A DNA stretch of 64,000 bases from an endosymbiont of Escarpia spicata (lineage in GTDB: Bacteria > Pseudomonadota > Gammaproteobacteria > Chromatiales > Chromatiaceae). The translations under genes and the position numbers were made by a program. Below are positions 16,781 through 25,270 of this stretch, in pieces (position 1 is the first letter of the stretch; each line of letters starts with the position of its first letter). The notes under the pieces were generated by a model, which worked only from the letters and a program-made list of their open reading frames with translations, was not told the DNA's origin and did no database searches. The stretch covers positions 88,183 through 152,182 of the forward strand of contig QFXE01000002.1 in NCBI GenBank assembly GCA_003349915.1, given 5' to 3'.

Positions 16781-16856
16781 TGGTACTCCCTAGGGGACTC
16801 GAACCCCTGTTACCGGCGTGAGAGGCCAGCGTCCTAGACCACTAGACGAAGGGAGC
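16781..16856 (-). tRNA. tRNA-Glu (anticodon CUC)
   Basis: A 76-base cloverleaf including an encoded CCA end. The acceptor stem is GCTCCCT with AGGGAGT (G-U at the first pair). The anticodon stem is CTGGC/GCCGG enclosing loop CTCTCAC, so the anticodon is CTC and reads GAG. The T arm is AGGGG-TTCGAGT-CCCCT. The D arm and overall sequence closely resemble bacterial tRNA-Glu. A good promoter precedes it and a terminator follows, so it is a single-gene unit. Confidence 0.96.
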
Positions 16857-16876
16857 AGTTTGCTCGGAAAGGCGTT

Positions 16877-16904
16877 ATTATACTGACCTCATGGCCAGGC
16901 TCAA
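16877..16904 (-). promoter_or_regulatory. Sigma-70 promoter of tRNA-Glu
   Basis: On the minus strand TTGAGC (16899-16904) and TATAAT (16877-16882) are separated by 16 bases. The predicted start lies a few bases before the tRNA 5' end at 16856. The -10 box is a perfect consensus. Confidence 0.8.
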
Positions 16905-16946
16905 TGGTTTGGTGGTATTTTTTTATCTCTTTGTGGTTTGTATTAG

Positions 16947-18326
16947 TTGAATCGAACGGTAAAGTGGCTTCAGCAGAAGCTGTTCAAGCGAAAAACGGGG
17001 TCTGACCAGGCGCCTACGGGACATAACGTCATCTTCGATCCAGTCATTGTTCCCCGCCCGGATCACAATATCTCCCGGGCAAATATCAGCGAAAATGCTG
17101 TCAAGGTGCTCTATCGGCTGAGAAATTCAGGTTTTGAGGCCTATCTGGTAGGGGGGGGCGTGCGTGATCTCCTGCTTGGGCGCGAACCCAAAGACTTTGA
17201 TGTGGCGACTGACGCCCTGCCTGAACAGGTAAAGCAGGTCTTTCGCAATTGTCGCCTCATAGGCCGGCGTTTTCGTCTGGCGCACGTCTTTTTTGGCCGG
17301 GAGATCATCGAGGTCGCTACCTTCCGCAGCATGGGGGATGGGAGCGCAGATGATTCGCGCAAGGTCGAGAACGGCATGATCCTGCGGGATAACGTCTACG
17401 GCACCATTGAGGAAGATGCCCAGAGGCGTGATTTCACCATCAATGCCCTCTACTACAACATCGGGGATTTCTCTGTTGTGGACTATGCGGATGGCCTGAC
17501 GGATCTGAATAACGGTGTGCTGAGGCTGTTGGGGGATCCGGAACAGCGTTACCGTGAGGATCCTGTACGCATGTTGCGGGCGGTTCGTTTTGCCGGCAAG
17601 CTGGGATTTAGAATTGACGCGTCCTGCGAAACGCCCCTGAGTTCAATGGTCTCCCTGCTGGATGATGTGCCAGCTGCCCGGTTATTTGAAGAGGTATTGA
17701 AGCTGTTCCTGGGCGGTGCTGCCCTGGAGACTTTTGAAAAGCTGCGCCACTACGACATGTTTGGTCACCTTTTTCCTGCGACCGAAGAGGCCTTGAGTCA
17801 CGAGGATCACGACTTTCCTATTACCTTCGTCAACCGGGGATTGGATAATACCGACAGCAGGATCAGGGATGGAAAGCCGGTAACCCCTGCCTTCCTTTTC
17901 GCCGTGTTGCTGTGGGAACCGGTACGTCTGCGCGCGGCAGCGTATGAGGCTGACGGCATGCCCCCGATACCTGCGCTGCAGGAGGCGGGAAGGGACGTCC
18001 TGGCCGAGCAGGCTCAGAGAGTGCTGATTCCGAAGCGTATCAGCTACCCAATGCGGGACATCTGGCAGATGCAGCCGAGATTCCTCAGTCGTGGCGGTAA
18101 ACGTCCTCAACGTCTCATCACCCACCCAAAATTTCGTGCTGCTTATGACTTCCTGCTGCTGCGTGCCCAGGCTGGAGAGGCGGAGATGGAGTTGGCGGAG
18201 TGGTGGACAGATTTCCAGAAAGGAAATCCTCAGGAGCAGGGTCAGATGGCCGGACAGGAACGCCGGGGCCGTAGTGGTCGCCGACGCCGTCGCCGACCCA
18301 GGAAGGCAAAACCATCGGATGAGTGA
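16947..18326 (+). CDS. pcnB: Poly(A) polymerase I
   Basis: A 459-residue class II nucleotidyltransferase. The head domain has the Gly-Gly-Gly-Val-Arg-Asp-Leu-Leu motif followed by Asp-Phe-Asp, the metal-binding acidic pair, at about 66-85. The RNA-binding motif Arg-Arg-Asp-Phe-Thr-Ile-Asn-Ala-Leu is present, and the C-terminal tail is very Arg-rich as in PcnB. It adds poly(A) tails that mark RNAs for decay. A CCA-adding enzyme is less likely given the length, the basic tail and the following folK gene. Start is a TTG; the stop overlaps the folK ATG. Confidence 0.93.
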   Translation: MNRTVKWLQQKLFKRKTGSDQAPTGHNVIFDPVIVPRPDHNISRANISENAVKVLYRLRNSGFEAYLVGGGVRDLLLGREPKDFDVATDALPEQVKQVFRNCRLIGRRFRLAHVFFGREIIEVATFRSMGDGSADDSRKVENGMILRDNVYGTIEEDAQRRDFTINALYYNIGDFSVVDYADGLTDLNNGVLRLLGDPEQRYREDPVRMLRAVRFAGKLGFRIDASCETPLSSMVSLLDDVPAARLFEEVLKLFLGGAALETFEKLRHYDMFGHLFPATEEALSHEDHDFPITFVNRGLDNTDSRIRDGKPVTPAFLFAVLLWEPVRLRAAAYEADGMPPIPALQEAGRDVLAEQAQRVLIPKRISYPMRDIWQMQPRFLSRGGKRPQRLITHPKFRAAYDFLLLRAQAGEAEMELAEWWTDFQKGNPQEQGQMAGQERRGRSGRRRRRRPRKAKPSDE

Positions 18327-18819
18327 AAGCCCGCTGATCGCTGCGTACATCGGGTTGGGCAGTAATTTGGAATCACCGCGACAGCAGGTGAGCCGGGCGC
18401 TGGACGAACTGGGCGACCTGCCGAAGACTCACTGTACAGCCCGCTCCTCGCTCTACCGGACTCCGCCGATGGGGCCGCCTGATCAGCCGGACTACATCAA
18501 TGCGGTCGCTGCTGTGGCGACCTCCCTGAGCGCAGAGATGCTACTGGAAGAGTTGCAGCGGTTGGAACGGCTGCATCGGCGGGTAGAGAGCGGCGAACGC
18601 TGGGGGCCGCGGACCCTCGATTTGGATCTGCTGCTGTTTGGCGATCAGCAGATCAAAACCACGCATCTGATCGTGCCGCACACCGGTTTGGGGGCGCGCG
18701 CATTTGTACTCTATCCTTTGGCTGAGATCGCACCGCCAGGGTTGGATATCCCACGGCTCGGGCCGCTTTCCGGACTGCTTGAACGGATTTCAGGTGATGG
18801 TATCGAAAAGGTCGCCTGA
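18319..18819 (+). CDS. folK: 2-amino-4-hydroxy-6-hydroxymethyldihydropteridine diphosphokinase
   Basis: A 166-residue enzyme of folate synthesis that pyrophosphorylates hydroxymethyl-dihydropterin. The N-terminal Tyr-Ile-Gly-Leu-Gly-Ser-Asn-Leu motif and the signature Gly-Pro-Arg-Thr-Leu-Asp-Leu-Asp-Leu-Leu-Leu, which carries the metal-binding Asp pair, are both clear. The ATG overlaps the pcnB stop codon, the usual pcnB-folK coupling; a longer upstream frame is only the shadow of pcnB. Confidence 0.96.
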   Translation: MSESPLIAAYIGLGSNLESPRQQVSRALDELGDLPKTHCTARSSLYRTPPMGPPDQPDYINAVAAVATSLSAEMLLEELQRLERLHRRVESGERWGPRTLDLDLLLFGDQQIKTTHLIVPHTGLGARAFVLYPLAEIAPPGLDIPRLGPLSGLLERISGDGIEKVA

Positions 18820-19468
18820 ATCATTTTCCCCGCCGGGCTTTTTGGTGGTCGAGGGTCCTGTCGGTGTGGGCAAGACCAGCCTGGTGCGACGTCTGGCTGA
18901 GGCCTTTGGCGGCGAAACGCTGCTTGAGGAAGCCGAAGAGAATCCTTTTTTGGATCGTTTCTACCGGGACCGCCGGCAGTCTGCATTTCCTGCACAGCTT
19001 TTTTTCCTTTTTCAACGCAGCCGTCAATGGAACGAATTGCAGCAGGGCGATATGTTCCGGCAGCGTTTGATTGCCGATTTTATGCTGGAGAAAGATCGCC
19101 TCTTCGCCGAAGTCAATCTTGAACATGAGGAGCTGCTGCTCTACCAGCAGGTCTATGAGCGGCTGGCCATGGAGGCGCCGAAGCCCGATCTGGTGGTCTA
19201 TCTGCAGGCGCCGGTTGAGACACTGATGCGGCGCATCCGTCAACGGGCGAGACCTGAAGAGGCAAGCATGGATCCCGCCTACCTACAGCGGCTGTGTGAC
19301 GCCTACACCGACTTTTTTTACCACTATGACCGCTCACCGCTGCTGATCATCAACGCGGCGGAGATCAACCCGGTTGAGAGTGAAGCTGACTTTCAGTTGC
19401 TGGTGGAACATATCTGCACTGCCGATTCGGGTAAACGTTACCTCAATCCCGTACCTCTGCTGTTTTGA
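18797..19468 (+). CDS. Deoxynucleoside kinase family protein
   Basis: A 223-residue P-loop kinase of the deoxyadenosine/deoxyguanosine kinase family. Residues about 14-28 hold the P-loop (Glu-Gly-Pro-Val-Gly-Val-Gly-Lys-Thr), and a later Arg-rich lid (Arg-Arg-Ile-Arg-Gln-Arg-Ala-Arg) matches the family. It should phosphorylate deoxynucleosides for salvage; base preference cannot be read from sequence. The ATG at 18797 overlaps the end of folK by 23 bp. A kinase of this family between folK and panB is a recurring gammaproteobacterial arrangement. Confidence 0.88.
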   Translation: MVSKRSPESFSPPGFLVVEGPVGVGKTSLVRRLAEAFGGETLLEEAEENPFLDRFYRDRRQSAFPAQLFFLFQRSRQWNELQQGDMFRQRLIADFMLEKDRLFAEVNLEHEELLLYQQVYERLAMEAPKPDLVVYLQAPVETLMRRIRQRARPEEASMDPAYLQRLCDAYTDFFYHYDRSPLLIINAAEINPVESEADFQLLVEHICTADSGKRYLNPVPLLF

Positions 19469-19514
19469 ACGGTTCACGGCGGGGCGTGATAAAATCAAGG
19501 TGATCCGGTTTTGC

Positions 19515-19635
19515 TAAACCGCTATTTTAGCGCTTTGGGTCTGGTTTTAAGCGGTTTACTGCGAAGAGATATTAGAAAGCGCTGCGTCTCACCTCGATTT
19601 GCCTGTCTATTGAGTAATCGCGGCGGGTTTGCCGC
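19515..19635 (+). promoter_or_regulatory. Hairpins upstream of panB
   Basis: The 204-base gap before panB has two inverted repeats: TAAACCGCT (19515-19523) with AGCGGTTTA (19550-19558), and GCGGC (19620-19624) with GCCGC (19631-19635). Neither has a T run, so they are more likely leader structure or operators than terminators. Function is unknown. Confidence 0.35.
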
Positions 19636-19672
19636 TCACACAATTTAATTTGCACTATCAATCAGGATATTC

Positions 19673-20473
19673 ATGTCTGCCGCCAACATCACAGTCAATT
19701 CTCTGCTGGAAATGAAACAGGCTGGTCGTAAGATCAGCTGTATCACCAGCTACGATGCCAGTTTTACCCGGTTGATTGAAAACGCTGGTGCTGAGGTTCT
19801 TCTGGTGGGGGATTCATTGGGTATGGTGGTGCAGGGGCGGGAGAGCACACTGCCAGTGACTGTCGATGAGATGGTCTATCACACCCGAAATGTTGCGCGG
19901 GTCAGGCAGGGCGCGCTGCTGGTGGCGGATATGCCTTTCATGAGCTATCGCACTCCTGATCAGGCGATGGAGACCGCCGGACGCCTGATGAAAGAAGGCG
20001 GTGCCCAGATGGTTAAACTGGAAGGTGGCGGCGCACAGCTGGAAGCTGTGCGTCAGATGACGTCCCACGGTGTTCCTGTGTGTGGCCATCTTGGGTTACT
20101 GCCCCAGTCTGTGTATAAGATCGGCGGTTACCGGGTGCAGGGACGTGAAAAGGAGGGTGCGGAGCGGATCATGCAGGATGCCTTCGCTTTGCAGGATGCC
20201 GGCGTGCAGATGCTGGTACTCGAGTGCGTCCCAGCTGTACTGGCTACAGAGATTGCCAAGGCTGTCGTCATGCCGGTTATCGGGATCGGCGCCGGGGCAG
20301 ATTGTGATGGACAGGTCTTGGTTATCTACGACATGTTGGGCATGAATCCCAATCCTCCGCGCTTCGTGAAAGACTTTTTGCAGGGTAGAGAGAGCATCCA
20401 GGCAGCCTTGTCGGCCTTTGTCGAGAGCGTCCGACAAGGTGAGTTTCCGGGGCCTGAAGAGAGTTTTTCCTGA
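19673..20473 (+). CDS. panB: 3-methyl-2-oxobutanoate hydroxymethyltransferase
   Basis: A 266-residue enzyme making ketopantoate from 2-oxoisovalerate and methylene-tetrahydrofolate, the first committed step of pantothenate synthesis. It has the Tyr-Asp-Ala-Ser-Phe motif, the Gly-Asp-Ser-Leu-Gly-Met metal-binding motif and a catalytic Glu near the Leu-Glu-Cys-Val-Pro segment. Length is normal. panC follows after 5 bases, so the two form an operon. Confidence 0.97.
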   Translation: MSAANITVNSLLEMKQAGRKISCITSYDASFTRLIENAGAEVLLVGDSLGMVVQGRESTLPVTVDEMVYHTRNVARVRQGALLVADMPFMSYRTPDQAMETAGRLMKEGGAQMVKLEGGGAQLEAVRQMTSHGVPVCGHLGLLPQSVYKIGGYRVQGREKEGAERIMQDAFALQDAGVQMLVLECVPAVLATEIAKAVVMPVIGIGAGADCDGQVLVIYDMLGMNPNPPRFVKDFLQGRESIQAALSAFVESVRQGEFPGPEESFS

Positions 20474-20478
20474 AAACC

Positions 20479-21342
20479 ATGGAGACTGTTTCCACTATCG
20501 AATCGTTGCGCCGGCAAGTGGCTGCCTGGCGGAGTGGCAATGAACGTATTGCCTTTGTGCCGACGATGGGTAATTTGCATGTCGGCCATCTGGAACTGGT
20601 CAAGCGGGCCAGGGAACAGGCTGACCGCTGCGTAGTCAGTATCTTCGTGAATCCGATGCAGTTTGGAGAGGGGGAGGATTTTGGTTCCTACCCCCGTACT
20701 CTGGAGGCGGATCGGGAGAAACTTTCAAGTGTGGATGCCGACTTGCTCTTTACGCCTCCCGTGGAGGTGGTCTATCCACCAGGAAAAACTGAGCAGACCC
20801 GGGTGGAGGTGCCTGGCCTGTCAGATATCCTCTGTGGCAGCAGTCGTGCGGGCCATTTTGTCGGCGTGGCAACTGTGGTCTGCAAGCTGTTCAATATGGT
20901 GCAGCCGGATCTGGCCCTGTTCGGAGAGAAGGATTTTCAACAGCTGATGGTGCTCCGCCGGATGGCAACCGACCTCTGTTTCCCCCTGGAGGTCATTGGT
21001 GTGCCAACGGTTCGTGAGAAGGACGGCTTGGCGCTCAGTTCACGCAATGGGTATCTGACACCACAGGAGCGGACACAGGCGCCAGCGCTGTATGAGACCT
21101 TGAAATTGACCTCTGACGCCCTGATGTCAGGTGAAAGAGACTATGATTCGCTGGAGTTCAGGGCGCAAAAGCGGCTTGTGGCAGCGGGTTTCCGGCCCGA
21201 CTATTTCACCGTGCGCAGGGCTGCGGACTTGGGCCTTCCCGAAGCGGGCGACCGAAATCTGGTGATTTTAGCCGCCGCTTATCTTGGGAAAGCGAGGCTA
21301 ATCGATAATATGACGGCTTTCTTGCCATTGATGGAAGCATGA
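20479..21342 (+). CDS. panC: Pantothenate synthetase
   Basis: A 287-residue ligase joining pantoate and beta-alanine with ATP. It shows the Pro-Thr-Met-Gly-Asn-Leu-His-xx-His nucleotide-binding signature at about 28-37, the Phe-Gly-Glu-Lys-Asp-Phe-Gln motif and the Leu-Ser-Ser-Arg-Asn loop. It sits between panB and panD, completing the three-gene vitamin B5 cluster. Confidence 0.97.
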   Translation: METVSTIESLRRQVAAWRSGNERIAFVPTMGNLHVGHLELVKRAREQADRCVVSIFVNPMQFGEGEDFGSYPRTLEADREKLSSVDADLLFTPPVEVVYPPGKTEQTRVEVPGLSDILCGSSRAGHFVGVATVVCKLFNMVQPDLALFGEKDFQQLMVLRRMATDLCFPLEVIGVPTVREKDGLALSSRNGYLTPQERTQAPALYETLKLTSDALMSGERDYDSLEFRAQKRLVAAGFRPDYFTVRRAADLGLPEAGDRNLVILAAAYLGKARLIDNMTAFLPLMEA

Positions 21343-21388
21343 AGATCGCGGATAATACGCGGCTTTCGTGTGATGGAGTCTGCTTTTC

Positions 21389-21769
21389 ATGCAGTTGACG
21401 GTTCTTAAATGCAAATTACATCGGGCCTGTGTAACCCACTCAGAGTTGGGTTATGAGGGTTCCTGCGCCATTGACAGTGAGTTGCTGGAACTTGCCGGGA
21501 TACATGAGTACGAGCAGATCCAGATCTACAATGTTGCCAACGGCGAACGTTTTACCACCTACGCCATTCGGGCAGAAGCTGGCTCGCGCGTGATTTCTGT
21601 GAATGGCGCGGCGGCACACAAGGCAGAACCCGGTGATAGGGTGATCATCTGTGCCTACTCAGGCATTGATGAGGACGAAATAGCCAGTTTCAAACCGACC
21701 CTGGTCTATCTGAACGAGCAGAATAGGGTGGAAAGAACCGGAAACTCCATACCTGTTCAGGCGGCCTGA
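21389..21769 (+). CDS. panD: Aspartate 1-decarboxylase (proenzyme)
   Basis: A 126-residue pyruvoyl enzyme supplying beta-alanine for panC. The self-cleavage motif Gly-Tyr-Glu-Gly-Ser is present at 21-25; Ser25 becomes the pyruvoyl group. The Lys and Arg residues of the active site near the N-terminus and the Asn-Gly-Ala-Ala-Ala-His motif are conserved. A strong terminator follows. Confidence 0.97.
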   Translation: MQLTVLKCKLHRACVTHSELGYEGSCAIDSELLELAGIHEYEQIQIYNVANGERFTTYAIRAEAGSRVISVNGAAAHKAEPGDRVIICAYSGIDEDEIASFKPTLVYLNEQNRVERTGNSIPVQAA

Positions 21770-21783
21770 TTCAGCGGTTCCCG

Positions 21784-21816
21784 AAAAAAGCCCCGGCCTC
21801 AGGTTGGGGCTTTTTT
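21784..21816. terminator. Bidirectional terminator between panD and glgA
   Basis: A perfect 11-bp inverted repeat (AAAAAAGCCCC at 21784-21794, GGGGCTTTTTT at 21806-21816) with an 11-base loop. The A and T runs make it work for panD on the plus strand and for the convergent glgA on the minus strand. Confidence 0.9.
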
Positions 21817-21825
21817 GTTTGAATG

Positions 21826-23295
21826 CTAAACAGATGGGCTGAAAGGTGAGATAATCGCATCCTGGTAGAGATCCAGGTAGTGTTTTGCGCTGGTCTCCCA
21901 GCTCAGATCCTGACGCATTCCCGTAGTGGCGAGTATGCACCACTCGACCTCCGGGCGGTGGTAGAAGTCGATGGCTCTCTCCACAGCCCCCCAAAGCCCG
22001 GCCCCATCGGCATTGTCGAACAGGAACCCAGTGGCGGACCCGTCTGCGAGAGTGTGCGGATTGACATCGACCACAGTGTCGGCCAGCCCGCCGGTACGGC
22101 GGACGATGGGTATAGTGCCGTAGCGTAGACTGTAGATCTGGTTGAGGCCGCAGGGTTCAAAACGCGAAGGCATCAGGAAACAGTCGCATCCTGCCTCGAT
22201 TCGGTGAGCCAGCCCCTCGTCATAGCCAATATATACACCGACTCTGCTGTGATACTTGCTGCTGATTTTCTTTAGCGCCTGTTCCAGCTCAGGGTTGCCT
22301 GAGCCCAGCAGCACCACCTGTGCACCTGAATCCATGATGCCGGGCAGGATCTGCAGAATCAGGTCGACCCCTTTCTGCTCGACCAATCGGCCAATATAGC
22401 CAAAGAGCTGGATATGCTCATCCTCTGGCAGGCCGAACTCCTGTTGTAGAGCCAGTTTGTTTTCAGCCTTTTTTTCGAAACTGTCTGCGGTAAAAGGGGC
22501 AGCCGTATTAGGATCGCTTGCAGGATCCCATTCATGGTAGTCGATGCCATTCAAAATACCGCTGAAATTGTGACTGCGATGTTGCAACAATCCCTCCAGC
22601 CCGTAGCCAAATGCCGGGGTCTGTACCTCCTCGGCATAGGTGGGGCTGACGGTGGTGATGCGGTCAGCAAAGGCGATGCCGCCTTTGATGAAAGAGAGTT
22701 GACTGTGAAATTCCAGCCCTTCCGGGGACCAGAGCTCCGCAGGCAGATGCAGATGGTCGAAGGTTTCAAGGTCGAACAGTCCTTGATAGGCGAGGTTATG
22801 AATGGTGAAAACCGTAGCCGGGCGGTCGGTATGGCGCGATAGCAGAGCGGGCACCAGGCCCGTTTGCCAGTCGTTGGCGTGTACCAGGTCTGGCTTCCAG
22901 TCGAGCCTGGCGTTATTGAGGCCGATCTCGACGATTGTCTTGCAGAAGAGCCCGAAGCGGTTCGCATTATCTTCCCAGTTATAACCTTCAGGTGTGAGAT
23001 AGGGGTTGCCCTCACGGTCGAAGAAATAGGGTGCATCGACCAGATAGAGCGGAACGCCGTGTGGGCCGCTGAACCCGCTTAGTAGGCGAACCTTGCCCAG
23101 ATACCCCGGAATATCGAGTTCTGCCACCTGTTGCAGGTCATCGGCGTGTTCCATTGCCTGAGGGTAGGCAGGCAATACAAGCCGGCAGTCGTGTCCGGAT
23201 GTTCGCAACGCCGCAGGCAGACTACCTGCGACGTCCGCCAAGCCTCCGGTTTTGATCAAAGGAGTGGCTTCACTGGAGGCAAAAAGGATGTTCAA
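21826..23295 (-). CDS. glgA: Glycogen synthase (ADP-glucose)
   Basis: A GT5 family glycogen synthase that extends alpha-1,4 chains from ADP-glucose. It has the N-terminal Lys-Thr-Gly-Gly-Leu-Ala-Asp-Val ADP-glucose motif, the His-Asn-Leu-Ala-Tyr-Gln-Gly segment and the C-terminal Arg-xx-Gly-Gly-Leu-Ala-Asp-Thr-Val motif. The frame is open to 23454, which would give 542 residues. The TTG at 23295 gives about 489 residues and begins right at the conserved Asn-Ile-Leu-Phe-Ala-Ser-Ser-Glu, so I prefer it; the true start is uncertain. It is convergent with panD and divergent from pgi. Confidence 0.93.
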   Translation of the reverse strand: MNILFASSEATPLIKTGGLADVAGSLPAALRTSGHDCRLVLPAYPQAMEHADDLQQVAELDIPGYLGKVRLLSGFSGPHGVPLYLVDAPYFFDREGNPYLTPEGYNWEDNANRFGLFCKTIVEIGLNNARLDWKPDLVHANDWQTGLVPALLSRHTDRPATVFTIHNLAYQGLFDLETFDHLHLPAELWSPEGLEFHSQLSFIKGGIAFADRITTVSPTYAEEVQTPAFGYGLEGLLQHRSHNFSGILNGIDYHEWDPASDPNTAAPFTADSFEKKAENKLALQQEFGLPEDEHIQLFGYIGRLVEQKGVDLILQILPGIMDSGAQVVLLGSGNPELEQALKKISSKYHSRVGVYIGYDEGLAHRIEAGCDCFLMPSRFEPCGLNQIYSLRYGTIPIVRRTGGLADTVVDVNPHTLADGSATGFLFDNADGAGLWGAVERAIDFYHRPEVEWCILATTGMRQDLSWETSAKHYLDLYQDAIISPFSPSV

Positions 23296-23514
23296 TGGCG
23301 GATTCCCGGCTAAGTCGATGAGTGTAATGTCGAAATTGTCCAAAGACTTGTTTAAAGCTATCTTCAATTCTAAAGTAAAGAGCGGCATAGAGCATAGATT
23401 TATCGGAAATAATTGACCTCTTGCCTTGAACCTCGGCGCGCTTCTTCTTAACATCTGCTATCAAGGAAGAGAGCGGGTGAGTCTTGTTCTCAGAAACCTA
23501 TAGAAGTTCCGATC

Positions 23515-25170
23515 ATGACCGAGATAAATCACACTGATGAGTGGTTAACCCTGCAGGCTCACTGGGAAGAGATGGCGCCTGTTCAAATGCGAGATCTCTT
23601 TCATGATCACCCTGAGCGATCGGAACAGATGTCGCTGCGAACTTGTGGCATCTTGCTTGACTACTCGAAGAACCGGATCACGCCAGCCACCATGAACCTG
23701 CTGCTCAAACTGGCGGAGTCGGTCGATCTGGATGGCTGGCGCCGACGGATGTTTTCCGGAGACAGGCTGAATATCACGGAGGATCGTGCCGTACTGCATG
23801 TGGCCCTGCGCAACCGCAGCAACCGCCCAACATGGGCGGATGGCGAAGATGTGATGCCGGAGGTCAACGCTGTACTGGACAAGATGGCGCAGTTCTCCGA
23901 ATCGGTGCGCTCGGGCGAGTGGAAAGGGTATACCGGCAAGCAGATAACCGATGTGGTCAATATTGGTATCGGTGGTTCCAATCTGGGGCCAAAGATGGTT
24001 TGCGAGGCGATGAAACACTACCAGCGCTCCGATCTGCGGGTGCATTTCGTCTCAAACGTAGATGGTACCCATATCGTCGAGGCGACCAAACATATCGAGC
24101 CGGAGAGCACCCTCTTTATTGTCGCCTCCAAGACCTTTACCACTCAGGAGACACTCAGTAACGCCACGACAGCGCGTGACTGGTTGCTTGAGACACTGAA
24201 GGATGAAGCGGCGGTGGCTCGCCACTTTGTTGCTATCTCCACTAATGAAGAGAAGGTGGCTGAGTTCGGTATCGATACCGACAATATGTTCGAATTCTGG
24301 GATTGGGTTGGTGGGCGTTACTCACTCTGGTCTGCCATCGGCCTGCCGATTGCCATTGCCATCGGTATGGAGGGCTTCAAAGAACTTCTTGATGGCGCAC
24401 ATGAGATGGATGAGCATTTTCTGCATGCGGATCTCTCTGAAAACATGCCGGTAATCTTGGCGTTGCTCGGTGTTTGGTATGCCAACTTTGCCAAAGCAAA
24501 GACCTGCGCCATCCTGCCGTATGACCAGTATCTGCGCCTGCTGCCCGATTATCTACAGCAGGCGGACATGGAGAGTAACGGCAAGCGGGTGACGCGTTTC
24601 GGCAGACCCGTCACTTACAGCACCGGGCCAGTGGTTTGGGGGACTGCGGGGACCGATGGCCAGCACGCCTTCTATCAGTTGATTCACCAGGGTACCCAGA
24701 TGGTTCCCTGCGATTTCATCGCTCCGATCAACAGCCATAACGAGGCTGGAGAGCATCACGAGATGTTGCTGGCCAACTTTTTTGCCCAGACCGAAGCGTT
24801 GATGAAGGGGAAGACCCGTACCGAGGCTCGAGAGGAGATGGAGGCAGCCAGAATGAGTGCTGAGCAGATTGTCGAGCTTCTGCCCCACAAAATCTTTCCC
24901 GGCAACCGTCCCACCAACACGCTACTGTTGGATAGGATTACCCCGTCGCGTCTTGGTTCACTGATCGCGCTCTACGAACACAAGATCTTTGTGCAGGGTG
25001 TGGTCTGGCGGGTGAACTCCTTCGACCAGTGGGGTGTGGAGTTGGGCAAGCAACTGGCGAACGTGATTCTGCCTGAGTTGATGGATGAGGAAGTGAATGC
25101 GGTGCACGACAGTTCCACTCGCGGTTTGATCGACTACTTTCGGCGGCACCGGATGCGCAACCGCAAATAG
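23515..25170 (+). CDS. pgi: Glucose-6-phosphate isomerase
   Basis: A 551-residue isomerase interconverting glucose 6-phosphate and fructose 6-phosphate. Both family signatures are visible: Gly-Ile-Gly-Gly-Ser-Asn-Leu-Gly-Pro, and the Gly-Gly-Arg-Tyr-Ser-Leu-Trp-Ser segment. The [10 protein letters not shown] active-site stretch is also present. It lies inside the glycogen gene block, linking gluconeogenic fructose 6-phosphate to glucose phosphates for GlgC. A REP pair follows. Confidence 0.97.
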   Translation: MTEINHTDEWLTLQAHWEEMAPVQMRDLFHDHPERSEQMSLRTCGILLDYSKNRITPATMNLLLKLAESVDLDGWRRRMFSGDRLNITEDRAVLHVALRNRSNRPTWADGEDVMPEVNAVLDKMAQFSESVRSGEWKGYTGKQITDVVNIGIGGSNLGPKMVCEAMKHYQRSDLRVHFVSNVDGTHIVEATKHIEPESTLFIVASKTFTTQETLSNATTARDWLLETLKDEAAVARHFVAISTNEEKVAEFGIDTDNMFEFWDWVGGRYSLWSAIGLPIAIAIGMEGFKELLDGAHEMDEHFLHADLSENMPVILALLGVWYANFAKAKTCAILPYDQYLRLLPDYLQQADMESNGKRVTRFGRPVTYSTGPVVWGTAGTDGQHAFYQLIHQGTQMVPCDFIAPINSHNEAGEHHEMLLANFFAQTEALMKGKTRTEAREEMEAARMSAEQIVELLPHKIFPGNRPTNTLLLDRITPSRLGSLIALYEHKIFVQGVVWRVNSFDQWGVELGKQLANVILPELMDEEVNAVHDSSTRGLIDYFRRHRMRNRK

Positions 25171-25180
25171 AGACTTGGCC

Positions 25181-25267
25181 GTAGGCCGGTTCAAGCGCAG
25201 CGGAACCGGCAACCCCATGGGCATATCATTTCAGTTTGTCCGATCCGCTACGCTTGATCGGGCCTAC
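25181..25267. repeat. BIME-like pair of inverted REP palindromes
   Basis: Two REP-like elements face each other between the convergent ends of pgi and glgB. The first (25181-25210, plus) begins GTAGG and forms a stem CCGGTTC/GAACCGG around AAGCGCAGCG. The second (25238-25267, minus) read on its own strand begins GTAGG and has stem CGATC/GATCG around AAGCGTAGCG. A GTAG foot plus hairpin is typical of REPs mobilised by RAYT transposases. Related copies lie at 34219-34252, 34283-34302, 40725-40758, 41646-41675 and 41708-41727. Confidence 0.8.
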
Positions 25268-25270
25268 ACT

